From the NCBI RefSeq assembly GCF_002797355.1, contig NZ_KZ454939.1:1831828-1895827 (forward strand): a DNA stretch of 64,000 nucleotides, read 5' to 3'. Origin of the DNA: Bacillus xiapuensis. Lineage in GTDB: Bacteria > Bacillota > Bacilli > Bacillales > Domibacillaceae. Positions 28,095 through 38,058 of this stretch are shown here, in pieces. The first letter of the stretch is position 1, and each line of letters opens with the position of its first letter. The notes below the pieces were generated by a model. The model was not told where the DNA came from. It did no database searches and was given only the letters and a program-made list of their open reading frames with translations. A program made the translations under genes and the position numbers.

Positions 28095-28961
28095 TCAATA
28101 ACACCAGCTTTTAAAAAAAGCCTTCGCGTAGTCGCGCCCTGTTTGAATAAGGGCGTGTTTTTTTTCATCTGTTAAATTAAAATCCGTAACGGAAGTACCG
28201 CTGACGGGAATAAAGATAATGTTCTTCTCATGCCGTCTGGAAATGTAGCGGGCATCATGAGCATCCTTCATCGTATGAAATAACGCACCGAATAAGTCCG
28301 TTCCCGTTTTAACCTGCCTCGGTAGCCCCTTTGTTTTGGTAATTAATTTCACGCCCAAGACCGGGCGCTTTTTCTTTTTGTCCTCTTCATCGAACAACCA
28401 GATGGGAAAGTTGCTTAAAACACCGCCATCCACGACCAAGGATTTTGCGTTTATTTTTACCGGCTGAAAAAAATAAGGCAGTGTACAGCTCATTCGCACA
28501 GCGCGCGCAACCGAAAAACTAAGCGGGTCTTTATTATAACTGGGCAAGTCATCCGGAAGCGTCAGCAAGCGGCCGTTCGTAATATCCGATGTAATGACAC
28601 GCAGAGATTCGGGGGCGAGATCGCCGAAGGTCCGGATCCCTTTTGCCGCCAGCCTGTCCTCGAGCCACTGCTCAAGCTTCTTTCCTTTGTACATCCCTAG
28701 CTTATAATAGATTTTCAGCCATCTCACAAGCGGAATGTCCAAGTAGACATCGTCAAGCAGCTGTTTTCCGTCAACCTCAAACATCAGCTTTTTAAGCTCT
28801 GCGCTTGTATATCCTGCCGCAATAAAAGCGGCCATAATTGCACCGGCACTCGTTCCCGCCAGCCTGACGAACGACAGCTTTCGCCTTTCTATCTCCTCAT
28901 AGGCGCCAACTAACGCAAACCCTTTAATTCCGCCTCCTGAAAACACACCATCAATCCGCAT
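28095..28961 (-). CDS. yqhO: Patatin-like phospholipase (YqhO)
   Basis: The 288-residue patatin-fold lipid acyl hydrolase has the oxyanion motif GGGIKGFALVGA, the nucleophile GTSAGA (about residues 37-42) and the catalytic aspartate in VVDGGVLSNFP. No signal peptide, so probably cytoplasmic. It converges on yqhP with only eight bases between stops. Confidence 0.9.
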   Translation of the reverse strand: MRIDGVFSGGGIKGFALVGAYEEIERRKLSFVRLAGTSAGAIMAAFIAAGYTSAELKKLMFEVDGKQLLDDVYLDIPLVRWLKIYYKLGMYKGKKLEQWLEDRLAAKGIRTFGDLAPESLRVITSDITNGRLLTLPDDLPSYNKDPLSFSVARAVRMSCTLPYFFQPVKINAKSLVVDGGVLSNFPIWLFDEEDKKKKRPVLGVKLITKTKGLPRQVKTGTDLFGALFHTMKDAHDARYISRRHEKNIIFIPVSGTSVTDFNLTDEKKHALIQTGRDYAKAFFKSWCY

Positions 28962-29101
28962 TAGTTCGCTCTCCTCTCTTCGCCCTGCTTGTTATATATG
29001 TAAGCAGGCAAGAGCTGTCCTAGAAGCGGAATTTTCTCAAAAGCTGTCGGCATCCCCGCCATGCCTATATGACATAGGTCTGCACCTGTACAGTTCTTGC
29101 T

Positions 29102-29137
29102 AAAAAAACGAGCGCCGGCTCAAAGCGGCAGCTCGTT
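29102..29137 (-). terminator. nrdJ terminator
   Basis: On the minus strand AACGAGC pairs with GCTCGTT, with an inner GCCG/CGGC stem, followed by seven T. It begins ten bases after the nrdJ stop. Confidence 0.9.
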
Positions 29138-29146
29138 CGTGTCATT

Positions 29147-31705
29147 TTATAATCCGCATTTTAATTGTGCGCCGCAATTGGTGCATGTATTGCAGCCGCC
29201 CATTTCTTCAACGGTTCCTTTGCGGCAGACAGGGCATGTATTGCCGACTTCACTGCCGATCGTGACATTCGTTGAACGGACATCTTGAATGGTATCAACA
29301 AGCACAACATGATTCTCGTTTTCTTTCGGGACTGCTTCTGTGTCAGAGAAATCATTTTCTTCTGCTTTGAGTGTAAGTACTTGAGAGTCGCGGCTGCCGT
29401 CCACATAAACGGTTCCGCCTTTTGCTCCTCCCTTATACAAACGCTCATACACTTGCTGTACTTGTTCAACTGTATATCCGCGCGGCGCATTCACCGTTTT
29501 GGAAATGGAGCTGTCAATCCAGCGCTGAATCACGCACTGAACGTCCGCGTGCGCCTCAGGCGATAAGCTCATCGCTGTTACAAACCATTCAGGCAATTGG
29601 TCAGGATCCGCTTCCGGATGACGATCCAAATATTCTTTGACGATGTCGGCCTTCACTTCGATAAACTTGCCTAAACGGCCGCTGCGGTAGTACGTAAAGG
29701 AGAAGTATGGCTCCAAACCGGTTGACACGCCAACCATCGTTCCTGTGGAGCCGGTCGGTGCCACTGTCAATAAATGTGAATTGCGAATTCCATGCTTAAG
29801 GACCGATTGGCGCACCTCTTCCGGCATTTTTTTCATATAACCAGTGTTGATGAAAGCTTGTCTTAAGCGGTGTGTCTCTTCTTCCGTTTCGCCCTCAAGA
29901 AATGGAAAGCTGCCTTTTTCCTGCGCCAGCTTCACCGATTCTTTATAAGCCGTTACCGCAATCGTTTCAAAAACTTGATCCACTAGTTCATTGCCCTCTG
30001 GAGAGCCGTATTCCTTCTCACAGTAAATTAGCAAATCCGCCAGCCCCATTACACCGAGACCGACACGGCGCTCTCCTAAAGCCTGCTTTTTGTTCTCATC
30101 AAGAAAATATGGAGTCGCATCAATGACGTTATCTTGCATCCGAACACCGACAGCAACCGTTTTTTTCAATTTTTCAAAGTCTACAGTCTTCTTTTCTTTA
30201 TCCGCCATTTCCGCTAAATTCACAGCTGCGAGGTTGCAGACAGAAAACGGGGCAAGCGGCTGTTCACCGCAAGGATTTGTAGCTACTACTTGCTGGCCGT
30301 ACGCTTTGGCATTCGTCATTTCATTGGCATTGTCAATGAAGAAAATGCCGGGCTCGGCAGAATACGTTGCACAAATATTAATCAGATTCCATAATTCGCG
30401 GGCGCGGATTTTCCGGTATGTGCGAACAGCATGTCCCTGCTTTGCCCATTCACGAACATCCCCGATTTTATGCCAGTTCTCATTATAATTATCCATTTCT
30501 TCTTTGCTGTACGTTTCAACCGCAGGGAAACGCAGTTCATATTCTTCATCTTTCTCCACGGCTTCCATGAAATCATTCGTTAAACAAATGGAAATGTTAG
30601 CCCCCGTTAAAAACTCAGGGTGATGTACCGTGTAGGTTCCGCCTGTGCGCAATTTCTCCTCTGCTTCCGCGATGATTTCCGGGGTGAAACCGCCGTAGCC
30701 GGGGATGTTTTTATAATTGATAACCCCTTGATACATCGCTTTTTCCCGTTCCGACAGCGGTTTAAATTTCAGCTTATCCTGCGCTGCTTTTTTGATTTGT
30801 TCATCTTCCGTGTTTTCGATTAAGAACCGCAGAATTCGGGGATTCTGCATTTTGGAAATAATAAATTCTACGATATCCGGGTGCCAGTCCGCCAGCATGA
30901 TCATCTGAGCGCCCCGGCGGGATCCTCCTTGCTCCACTAGATGCGTGAGCTTGGCGATATCATCCAGCCAAGAGACAGAACCGGAAGACTTGCCGTTGAC
31001 TCCTTTAGCCAGCGTATTGCGCGGGCGCAGCGTAGAACCGTTCGTGCCGACGCCTCCGCCCCGGCTCATGATTTCCATCACTTGCTTGCGGTGCTCCGAT
31101 ATGCCTTCCCGCGAATCCTGCACAAATGGCATAACATAGCAGTTGAAGTATGTCACGTCTGTTTTTGCACCAGCTCCGTATAGAACACGTCCAGCCGGAA
31201 TAAAGTGTAAGCTAACAAGCTCCTGATAAAACTTTTGAAACCACTCTTTTCGTTTCTCTTCTGTTTTTTCTGCAGCCGCAAGACCGGTTGCATTTCGCAA
31301 AGCAATTTGCTCATAAAAGATCTCCAGCGGCTTTTCAATGACATCAAGAGAGCGGCGGACGATGCCGCTTTCCCGTTCTTGAGGATGATCAAGAGCACTG
31401 CGGAATTCCTCTTCCACCCTCACTTCCGCTTTCTTTTCTTGCCAGTCGATGCTTGTAATGAACCCCAAGCCGCGTGCAGGAAATTTCGGATCTTCTTTGA
31501 TCGTTAACACAACAAAATCACCTTCAGAGAGGGTGACTTTTTCCGTGTCTTTAAACGAATAGCGATCAATCATCACAAGCCGGGAAACCCCTTTATGCGT
31601 AATGTTCATGTCGGGGGTGATAGGATGAACCTGAGGAAAGACGCTAATGTCTTTATTTAGCCTGTCAATGTTAATGGACATATTCTTTTCGGAAGTAACA
31701 GACAT
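29147..31705 (-). CDS. nrdJ: Adenosylcobalamin-dependent (class II) ribonucleotide reductase
   Basis: The 852-residue enzyme reduces ribonucleotides to deoxyribonucleotides using a B12-derived radical, without oxygen. The active-site cysteines include NCYVMPFVQDSREGI and the NPCGEQPLAPFSVCNLAAVNL loop. SHLLTVAPTGSTGTM and the carboxyl-terminal CPVC...CNTCTNCGAQLKCGL, a shuttle or zinc-ribbon tail, are intact. ATG at 31703-31705 follows AAGGAG by eight bases; a longer frame runs into the promoter. It is monocistronic with its own terminator and lies where B. subtilis, as I recall, has mntR. Two NrdR boxes lie upstream. Confidence 0.95.
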   Translation of the reverse strand: MSVTSEKNMSINIDRLNKDISVFPQVHPITPDMNITHKGVSRLVMIDRYSFKDTEKVTLSEGDFVVLTIKEDPKFPARGLGFITSIDWQEKKAEVRVEEEFRSALDHPQERESGIVRRSLDVIEKPLEIFYEQIALRNATGLAAAEKTEEKRKEWFQKFYQELVSLHFIPAGRVLYGAGAKTDVTYFNCYVMPFVQDSREGISEHRKQVMEIMSRGGGVGTNGSTLRPRNTLAKGVNGKSSGSVSWLDDIAKLTHLVEQGGSRRGAQMIMLADWHPDIVEFIISKMQNPRILRFLIENTEDEQIKKAAQDKLKFKPLSEREKAMYQGVINYKNIPGYGGFTPEIIAEAEEKLRTGGTYTVHHPEFLTGANISICLTNDFMEAVEKDEEYELRFPAVETYSKEEMDNYNENWHKIGDVREWAKQGHAVRTYRKIRARELWNLINICATYSAEPGIFFIDNANEMTNAKAYGQQVVATNPCGEQPLAPFSVCNLAAVNLAEMADKEKKTVDFEKLKKTVAVGVRMQDNVIDATPYFLDENKKQALGERRVGLGVMGLADLLIYCEKEYGSPEGNELVDQVFETIAVTAYKESVKLAQEKGSFPFLEGETEEETHRLRQAFINTGYMKKMPEEVRQSVLKHGIRNSHLLTVAPTGSTGTMVGVSTGLEPYFSFTYYRSGRLGKFIEVKADIVKEYLDRHPEADPDQLPEWFVTAMSLSPEAHADVQCVIQRWIDSSISKTVNAPRGYTVEQVQQVYERLYKGGAKGGTVYVDGSRDSQVLTLKAEENDFSDTEAVPKENENHVVLVDTIQDVRSTNVTIGSEVGNTCPVCRKGTVEEMGGCNTCTNCGAQLKCGL

Positions 31706-31788
31706 AATGACAACTCCTTTTCTTCGTACAAGCTTTTCATTATTTCTTTGGTATATTACCCGTATATTTTGATTAAAAACCAAAGCAA

Positions 31789-31804
31789 ACACAATATATT
31801 GTGT
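31789..31804. promoter_or_regulatory. NrdR box 1 upstream of nrdJ
   Basis: ACACAATATATTGTGT is a perfect palindrome and matches the NrdR consensus acaCwAtATaTwGtgt at every position. It lies 84 bases before the nrdJ start. Confidence 0.88.
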
Positions 31805-31821
31805 TTGCTTTTTCGTTTACA

Positions 31822-31837
31822 TTACTACATATTGAGT
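31822..31837. promoter_or_regulatory. NrdR box 2 upstream of nrdJ
   Basis: The core CTACATATTG matches CwAtATaTwG at nine of ten positions and starts 33 bases from the core of box 1, about three helical turns. Paired boxes on one helix face are the normal NrdR arrangement. The rest of 31838-31990 is AT-rich with no gene. Confidence 0.65.
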
Positions 31838-31990
31838 TAAAAACATTTTTTTGTCAAGCAGCAAAACCGCTGGATTTGCCGGAAAACAAGAGATTTTGTC
31901 AGGAAAACAGATGATTTCCCCGCAAAAAGAAATATTTTAAAGGTTGCATTTCAATCAAGCTATCCCCTTAAAGCAAACCTCCAAACTGTA

Positions 31991-32034
31991 CTGCAGCCCG
32001 ATTGTTTCAGACACATCTAACAATTGGGCTGCAG
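31991..32034. repeat. 16-bp inverted repeat between lipM and nrdJ
   Basis: CTGCAGCCCGATTGTT (31991-32006) pairs with 32019-32034 with a single G-T position around a 12-base loop. Neither side has a T run, so it is not a classical terminator, although it sits past the lipM stop. Confidence 0.65.
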
Positions 32035-32069
32035 TTCACAGGCTGGGTTGTATTCTTTTTCATGAAAGC

Positions 32070-32906
32070 TCAGCGCTTAAAATTCCAGCCCTCTGATTCA
32101 TAGCGCTCTTTCGCTAGCTTTTCAATATAATCTCTTTGCTGATCCGACAATTCAAGCGGTTCAAGCTCTACGGACAAGCCTTCCTCAAACCCCTGCTTAA
32201 ACGCCTGCCGCGCCATATCGAGCGTTATTTTCTTAGAGCTGATTTCGTTGATAGCAACCGCTTTCTTTCTAAAGGCTTGTCGCATTCTGTTTTTCACGCG
32301 CTCATTCGGATAATTGAACAGGCTGAACAGCTTGTCTTCGTCAAGATCCAGCAAAATCGAACCATGCTGCAAAATGACTCCCTTCTGTCTCGTCTGGGCG
32401 CTTCCGGCGATCTTTCTTCCTTCCACTACCAGCTCATACCAGCTGGGAGCATCAAAACAAACGGAGGAACGAGGTTTTTTTAAGTGTTCTTTCTCCGATT
32501 CTGTTTTAGGAACAGCGAAATACGCTTCCAAGCCAAGATGATGAAACCCTTTAAGTATCCCCTCAGAAATCACGCGATATGCGTCTGTCACGCCTGCTGG
32601 CATGTTTGGATGATTCTCTGATACAATGACGCTATAAGTTAATTCATGCTCGTGCAAAACGCCCCTGCCGCCCGTAGGACGGCGGACGAATCCTAACCCG
32701 TGCTTCTCAACCGCTTCGAAATTGATTTCTTTCTTCGCTTTTTGGAAATAGCCGATCGACAGCGCCGCCGGTTTCCAGCCGTAAAAGCGGATCACCGGCG
32801 GAATCACGCCTTCGCTGTGCCAATCAAGCAGCGCCTCATCCATCGCCATATTGTAGCTGGCTGAACGCTGGCCGGAATCAACAAACTTCCACACTTCTTT
32901 TTTCAT
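32070..32906 (-). CDS. lipM: Octanoyltransferase LipM
   Basis: The 278-residue enzyme moves octanoyl from acyl carrier protein to GcvH, starting lipoate synthesis in Bacilli. The fold is lipoate-ligase-like: [18 protein letters not shown], and the catalytic cysteine in [12 protein letters not shown]. Its close spacing to the gcv operon fits its target, the glycine-cleavage H protein. It is divergent from yqhL. Confidence 0.92.
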   Translation of the reverse strand: MKKEVWKFVDSGQRSASYNMAMDEALLDWHSEGVIPPVIRFYGWKPAALSIGYFQKAKKEINFEAVEKHGLGFVRRPTGGRGVLHEHELTYSVIVSENHPNMPAGVTDAYRVISEGILKGFHHLGLEAYFAVPKTESEKEHLKKPRSSVCFDAPSWYELVVEGRKIAGSAQTRQKGVILQHGSILLDLDEDKLFSLFNYPNERVKNRMRQAFRKKAVAINEISSKKITLDMARQAFKQGFEEGLSVELEPLELSDQQRDYIEKLAKERYESEGWNFKR

Positions 32907-33009
32907 GATTCATACACGCCTTCTTTTTCTAAATTCCTTCATTCAGTCTATCAAATGCTTCAGAAAAAACAAAGATAATTTCTTTTTGTTTTCAGCTATT
33001 TATTTTCTT

Positions 33010-33038
33010 TTGATTCTTGCACAAAGCGTGTTTATAAT
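33010..33038 (+). promoter_or_regulatory. Sigma-A promoter for yqhL
   Basis: TTGATT and TATAAT are separated by 17 bases, 40 bases before the yqhL start codon. Confidence 0.65.
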
Positions 33039-33077
33039 AGAGGGTAGCGCAATTTTTACTAGGAAGGGGTGTATTCG

Positions 33078-33455
33078 TTGCTGTATACAATAGCTGCGAT
33101 TTTAGGCGCCATTATTTTGTACACCATATATATGTATTTTTCCCAGAAGAAAGCGGTCAAGACTCTTTCTCAGGAGCAGTTTATTAAAGGCTACCGCAAG
33201 GCTCAATTAATTGATGTGCGCGAGCCGAATGAGTTTGCGGCCGGACATATACTGGGCGCCCGCAACATTCCGCTCAGCCAGCTGAAGTCGCGGATGAAGG
33301 AAATCCGCCCGGACAAGCCTGTTTATCTCTATTGCCAAAGCGGTATGCGCAGCGCCCGTGCTGCCATGACCTTATACAAAAAAGGCTACCGTGATCTAAG
33401 CCAGCTGGAAGGCGGCTTTAAGAAATGGACCGGTAAAATTAAAAGCAAATCATAA
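33078..33455 (+). CDS. yqhL: Membrane-anchored rhodanese-domain protein (YqhL)
   Basis: The 125-residue protein has an amino-terminal membrane anchor (about 2-22) and a single rhodanese domain (about 38-122) with IDVREPNEFAAGHILGA and the active-site loop CQSGMRSA, cysteine present. A sulfur-transfer role is inferred; the substrate is unknown. TTG at 33078 is eight bases after AAGGGG; an upstream GTG overlaps that site. Confidence 0.88.
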   Translation: MLYTIAAILGAIILYTIYMYFSQKKAVKTLSQEQFIKGYRKAQLIDVREPNEFAAGHILGARNIPLSQLKSRMKEIRPDKPVYLYCQSGMRSARAAMTLYKKGYRDLSQLEGGFKKWTGKIKSKS

Positions 33456-33516
33456 GCGGCCTCCAGTGAAGAAGTTACGCTCAGCGGGGCTAATGCTCTT
33501 CTCTGGACCGCCAGTT

Positions 33517-33550
33517 GGACATGGGTCCGGCGCTGCCGGGGCTCATGTCC
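33517..33550 (+). terminator. yqhL terminator
   Basis: GGACATGGGTCCGGC pairs with GCCGGGGCTCATGTCC allowing one bulge, followed by TTTCATTGTTT. The T tract is interrupted. Confidence 0.6.
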
Positions 33551-33603
33551 TTTCATTGTTTATCGGCGATCCCCTCAAAAGCTGCTGCCTGTTTTCATAA
33601 GGT

Positions 33604-33641
33604 GAATGCTGATTTTCGTCCGCGAGCCCTTTTCAGCATTC
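33604..33641. terminator. Hairpin between gcvPB and yqhL
   Basis: GAATGCTGA (33604-33612) pairs with TCAGCATTC (33633-33641). It sits just past the gcvPB stop, but the minus-strand T run is poor. Confidence 0.4.
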
Positions 33642-33668
33642 CGTTGTTTATTTAGCTCTGTGCAATCA

Positions 33669-35156
33669 CTATCTGGCGCTGCATGAGCTTTCTCGTTCGG
33701 AAAATCTGTAACGAAGAACCGGTTTGCGCGCAGCGGTTGTTTCGTCAAGACGGCTAACGACTGTCGTGTGCGGAGCCTCTTGGACGATTTCAGGATTTTC
33801 TTCCGCCTCTTTAGCGATTTGGATCATCGCATCGATAAAGGCATCCAGCGTCTCCTTCGATTCCGTCTCCGTCGGTTCAATCATGATGCACTCCTCAACA
33901 TTTAACGGAAAGTAAATAGTTGGAGGATGGTAACCGAAATCCAGCAGGCGCTTGGCAATGTCCAACGTCCGGACGCCCAGCTTTTTCTGCCGTTTTCCGC
34001 TCAAGACAAACTCATGCTTGCAATGGCGGTCAAATGGCAGGTCAAAATAAGGAGCTAAGCGCCGCATCATGTAATTCGCGTTTAATACCGCATATTCAGT
34101 GACCTTTTTCAAACCGTCTGGCCCCATGGAACGAATATAGGTATAAGCGCGCACATTGATTCCGAAATTCCCATAGTACGGCTTCACTCGCCCGATGGCT
34201 TGCGGACGGTCATAATCAAAATGATATCCGTTTTCCCCTTTCACGAGCACTGGTTTTGGCAAATAAGGAATTAAATCAGCCTTGACCCCAACGGGACCGG
34301 ATCCTGGACCGCCTCCGCCATGAGGGCCGGTAAAGGTTTTGTGCAGATTTAAATGAACGACGTCAAACCCCATATCTCCAGGACGCGCCTTTGACAGCAC
34401 CGCATTTAAATTAGCACCGTCATAATATACCTTTCCGCCGACTCCATGAATAATCTCAGCGATCTGTAAAATATTTCCTTCAAACAAGCCCAGCGTATTC
34501 GGATTGGTCAGCATCAAAGCAGCCGTATGCTCATCTGCCACTCTCTTTAAATCCTCTAAATCCACCAATCCGTCCTCGCCCGATTTTACCGTGACGGTTT
34601 CAAAACCAGCGACGCTTGCCGATGCCGGATTCGTGCCGTGGGCAGAATCCGGCACAATCACTTTCGTCCGCTGAAAATCCCCATTGCCTTCGTGATAGGC
34701 GCGAATCAGCATCAGCCCCGTCCATTCTCCTTGCGCACCTGCAGCCGGCTGCAGCGTTACCTCATCCATGCCTGTGATTTCCTTTAAATGCTCTTGAAGA
34801 TCATACATTAATTCAAGAGCCCCTTGCACAGTTTCTTCCTGCTGGAGCGGGTGGATATGGGCAAATCCATCTAAGCGCGCCACATCTTCATTGATTTTCG
34901 GGTTATATTTCATCGTGCAAGAGCCAAGCGGATAAAATCCGGAGTCAACGCCATGATTTCTTCTCGATAAAGCGGTATAATGGCGCATAATATCAAGCTC
35001 AGACACTTCCGGCAGCTCCGGCTCTCTCCCTCGTACAAATCCTGGAGGCAAAAGCTGTGACAGATCTTGTTCTGGCACATCCAGCTCAGGTAAACTGTAG
35101 CCGACTCGGCCAGACTGAGACATTTCAAAAATCAGCAATTGATCCTTATTATTCAT
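33669..35156 (-). CDS. gcvPB: Glycine dehydrogenase (decarboxylating) subunit 2
   Basis: The 495-residue PLP-bearing half of the split P protein decarboxylates glycine and passes the aminomethyl group to lipoyl-GcvH. The PLP lysine lies in [19 protein letters not shown]. Other family segments are [11 protein letters not shown] and [13 protein letters not shown]. Its start overlaps gcvPA by eight bases. The last residues (ERESSCSAR) are variable. Confidence 0.95.
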   Translation of the reverse strand: MNNKDQLLIFEMSQSGRVGYSLPELDVPEQDLSQLLPPGFVRGREPELPEVSELDIMRHYTALSRRNHGVDSGFYPLGSCTMKYNPKINEDVARLDGFAHIHPLQQEETVQGALELMYDLQEHLKEITGMDEVTLQPAAGAQGEWTGLMLIRAYHEGNGDFQRTKVIVPDSAHGTNPASASVAGFETVTVKSGEDGLVDLEDLKRVADEHTAALMLTNPNTLGLFEGNILQIAEIIHGVGGKVYYDGANLNAVLSKARPGDMGFDVVHLNLHKTFTGPHGGGGPGSGPVGVKADLIPYLPKPVLVKGENGYHFDYDRPQAIGRVKPYYGNFGINVRAYTYIRSMGPDGLKKVTEYAVLNANYMMRRLAPYFDLPFDRHCKHEFVLSGKRQKKLGVRTLDIAKRLLDFGYHPPTIYFPLNVEECIMIEPTETESKETLDAFIDAMIQIAKEAEENPEIVQEAPHTTVVSRLDETTAARKPVLRYRFSERESSCSAR

Positions 35157-36495
35157 GGCTATCCCCCAATTCTTTCGCCAGCTGTTCGATTTCCTCTCTA
35201 GTCCGCAATTCCGTAACAGCTAAAAGCATACAATTCTCCATGCCTTTGTAAGATAATCCGAGATCGTAGCCGCCGATGATGCCTTTTTCTAATAATTTAC
35301 TATTAACTTGCTTCACCGGCTTTTGCAGACGAATCACAAATTCATTGAACATAGGACCCTCAAATACAATCTCCAGCCCGCGTTGTTTCAGCGCTTCTTT
35401 GGCGTAATGAGCTTTTTGCACGTTTTGAACAGCAATCTCTCTCACGCCCTTTTTTCCTAAAGCCGTCAGCGCCACGCTTGCGGCCAAAGCATTCAGCGCC
35501 TGATTAGAACAAATATTAGATGTCGCTTTGTCACGGCGAATATGCTGCTCACGGGCTTGCAATGTTAAAACAAAACCCCGCCGGCCCTCCTCATCAACCG
35601 TTTGCCCAACCAGCCTTCCGGGAACTTTGCGCATAAGCTTTTTCGTGACGGCAAAGTAGCCGCAATGCGGACCGCCGAACCCAGCTGGAATACCGAATGG
35701 CTGGGCGTCACCGACGACAATATCCGCACCGAATGCGCCGGGAGGCTCCAGCACTCCGAGAGACAGAGGATTGGCTGAAACGACAAACATCGCTTTATGG
35801 CGGTGGGCGGCTTCTTCTACTTTTGGCAGAGGTTCAATCAAACCGAAAAAGTTTGGGTATTGAACTATGACCGCCGCCGTGTCCTCATCGATCAGCGTCT
35901 GTAATTGCTCAATATCTGTCGTTCCATTACTGTGAGGAACCTCTACCACTTCAATGTTTTGGCCTTTAGCGTAGGTTTTCAGCACGTCGCGTGATTCCGG
36001 GTGAACCGTTTCAGAGACAAGCACCTTCTTCCTCTTCGTATGCCCGGCGCTTAGCATCGCCGCTTCAGCAAGAGCTGTCCCGCCGTCATACATGGACGAG
36101 TTGGCTACATCCATCCCCGTCAGCTCGCACATCATGGTTTGAAACTCAAAGATCGCCTGAAGCTCCCCTTGAGAAATTTCCGGCTGATACGGAGTGTAGG
36201 CTGTATAAAATTCGGAACGCGAAATAACGTGGTCAACAATGGACGGCGCGTAATGATCATACACACCCGCCCCAAGAAAAGAAATATACTGTTTGGCGTT
36301 GGCATTTTTGGCGGCCAGCGCGCTTAATTCCTTCTTTAAAGCCGGCTCGGCTTTCGCCTTCTTAATATTGTACAGCCCATGAAAGCGAACCTCTTCCGGA
36401 ATATCTTTAAACAGTTCATCCGCTGAACTGATGCCGATCGCTGAAAGCATGTCTTTCTCATCGGACTTTGTCATTGGCAAATAACGATGCTGCAT
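35149..36495 (-). CDS. gcvPA: Glycine dehydrogenase (decarboxylating) subunit 1
   Basis: The 448-residue subunit pairs with GcvPB. Typical segments are [38 protein letters not shown] and [11 protein letters not shown]. It has the PLP-transferase fold without the PLP lysine. It starts 21 bases after gcvT within the gcvT-gcvPA-gcvPB operon. Confidence 0.95.
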   Translation of the reverse strand: MQHRYLPMTKSDEKDMLSAIGISSADELFKDIPEEVRFHGLYNIKKAKAEPALKKELSALAAKNANAKQYISFLGAGVYDHYAPSIVDHVISRSEFYTAYTPYQPEISQGELQAIFEFQTMMCELTGMDVANSSMYDGGTALAEAAMLSAGHTKRKKVLVSETVHPESRDVLKTYAKGQNIEVVEVPHSNGTTDIEQLQTLIDEDTAAVIVQYPNFFGLIEPLPKVEEAAHRHKAMFVVSANPLSLGVLEPPGAFGADIVVGDAQPFGIPAGFGGPHCGYFAVTKKLMRKVPGRLVGQTVDEEGRRGFVLTLQAREQHIRRDKATSNICSNQALNALAASVALTALGKKGVREIAVQNVQKAHYAKEALKQRGLEIVFEGPMFNEFVIRLQKPVKQVNSKLLEKGIIGGYDLGLSYKGMENCMLLAVTELRTREEIEQLAKELGDSHE

Positions 36496-36516
36496 GTATT
36501 ATCCCTCTCCTCTCCA

Positions 36517-37620
36517 TCAGTTTGAACGCTTATAAAACGGGGTGTTCACGATTTTGGCGGTCAGCTTTTTGCCGCGAATTTCTACCAATACATCCGTACC
36601 CGGCGCAGTATATTCCGCTTGGATTAGGGCCAGACCGATGTTTTTCTTTAAAGTAGGGGATTGCGTACCTGTTGTAATCGAGCCGATTTTCTCTCCGCTT
36701 TCGGAATAGACAGAATATCCGTGGCGCGGAATCCCCCGATCAAGCATTTCAAGACCGGCAAGCTTGCGCTTTGGACCTTTTTCCTTTTGCTGCTTCAATG
36801 CTTCACAGCCGATAAAGCGGCCTTTATTGGTTTTAACTGCAAATCCAAGATTAGCTTCAATCGGCGTAATATCTTTCGACAGCTCCTGTCCATAAAGAGC
36901 AAGCGTTGCCTCGAAGCGCAGCGTATCGCGTGCCCCTAATCCGCAAGGCACCACTCCTTCCTCTTTTCCTGCTGCCAGAATCTCATGCCAGAGTTTAGCG
37001 GCTTCTTCGCTTCGGCAATATATCTCAAATCCGTCTTCCCCTGTATAGCCTGTGCGTGAAAGAAGGACGGAGACTCCGGCAACCTCCGCATCTCGGCGAA
37101 ATTTAAAGAACTTGATAGCGCTTAAATCTATCTGTGTCACCAGCTTTTGCAGCACGGCTTCAGCTAGCGGTCCTTGAAGAGCAAGCTGTGCCCACTGATT
37201 GGACACATTTTCAAGCTGGACGTCCGCTTCTTTATGCTGCATCAGCCACTGGAAATCTTTTTCTGTATTCGCCGCATTGACGACTAGTAAATAATCATCC
37301 GGCTCAAGCATATACACGATCAGGTCATCGACCGTGCCGCCGTTTTCATAGCACATCGCTGTATACATCGCACTTTCAGGAACGAGCTTGGAAAGATCGT
37401 TGGTCATCATGTTTTGCAGATAGGCTAGGGCTCCTTTTCCCTTTACCGCAATTTCTCCCATATGAGAAACATCGAATAATCCAGCCTTTGTCCGGACGGC
37501 TTCGTGCTCCTCTTTAATACTTGAAAATTGAACAGGCAATTCCCATCCGCCAAAGTCGATTGTCTTTGCACCGTATTCCTTATAGACTTCAAATAATGGC
37601 GTTTGCTTTAACTCTCCCAT
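36517..37620 (-). CDS. gcvT: Aminomethyltransferase (glycine cleavage T protein)
   Basis: The 367-residue T protein transfers the methylene group from H protein to tetrahydrofolate, releasing ammonia. Motifs are [18 protein letters not shown] and [15 protein letters not shown] at 37618-37620 follows GAGGGGG; a longer frame reaches into the riboswitch terminator and is unlikely. First gene of the operon controlled by the glycine riboswitch. Confidence 0.95.
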   Translation of the reverse strand: MGELKQTPLFEVYKEYGAKTIDFGGWELPVQFSSIKEEHEAVRTKAGLFDVSHMGEIAVKGKGALAYLQNMMTNDLSKLVPESAMYTAMCYENGGTVDDLIVYMLEPDDYLLVVNAANTEKDFQWLMQHKEADVQLENVSNQWAQLALQGPLAEAVLQKLVTQIDLSAIKFFKFRRDAEVAGVSVLLSRTGYTGEDGFEIYCRSEEAAKLWHEILAAGKEEGVVPCGLGARDTLRFEATLALYGQELSKDITPIEANLGFAVKTNKGRFIGCEALKQQKEKGPKRKLAGLEMLDRGIPRHGYSVYSESGEKIGSITTGTQSPTLKKNIGLALIQAEYTAPGTDVLVEIRGKKLTAKIVNTPFYKRSN

Positions 37621-37681
37621 TTTTCTTCCCCCTCGACTACTCATTTTTCTTGCCACCTCATCATTCGCAAGAGCCATTTCA

Positions 37682-37730
37682 CAAAAAAAAAGGACAGGGA
37701 ACAGCTTACAAAAAGCTATTCTCTGTCCTT
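37682..37730 (-). terminator. Riboswitch-controlled terminator of the gcv operon
   Basis: On the minus strand AAGGACAGAGAATAGCTT pairs with AAGCTGTTCCCTGTCCTT around a short loop and is followed by nine T. It lies directly after the second aptamer, the expected position for a glycine ON switch. Confidence 0.88.
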
Positions 37731-37732
37731 AT

Positions 37733-37890
37733 ACCTGAAAGTTTAACCTGATGAATCAGGCTGTCTTCTTTGGTGGCTTCGTTTCCGAAACGCTCTCCAG
37801 AGGTGCGTCCAGCAAGAGTTCTTTTGCCTGAGAGATTCACATTGAGTTCGTTTGCTCCTTCGGCGCTGTCAAAAAAACAGTCTCTCCCCT
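37733..37890 (-). ncRNA. Tandem glycine riboswitch
   Basis: Two glycine aptamers lie head to tail on the minus strand. Aptamer 1 runs from GGGGAGAGAC (37889 downward) through GCGCCGAAGGAGCAA and CTCTCAGGCAAAAG to GGACGCACC. Aptamer 2 runs from CTCTGGAGAGCG through GCCACCAAAGAAGA and CTTTCAGGTA. These are the conserved glycine-riboswitch cores. It sits 110-270 bases upstream of gcvT and is followed by a terminator, so glycine binding should allow transcription. The remaining 37891-38058 holds the promoters of gcvT and yqhH. Confidence 0.95.
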
Positions 37891-38058
37891 TGCCTTCATT
37901 CGCAATATAAAATTATCAAATGGGCATACTATGAACATCTTCAGAAAAACAACTCAGTAATGTTCGTCTTTTTAAGAAATGACACAATATTTTGTTCTCT
38001 CTCATCCTACCATTAATGATGAGGTTTCGGCAATAACTTTTATAAAGGAGTTTTTCAA

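Noticed and set aside
31838-31990. Cobalamin riboswitch upstream of nrdJ
   Set aside because: No B12-box-like core or extended structured leader is visible; the NrdR boxes explain the regulation better.
37521-37751. 76-codon plus-strand frame across the gcvT start
   Set aside because: It is antisense to the riboswitch terminator and gcvT.
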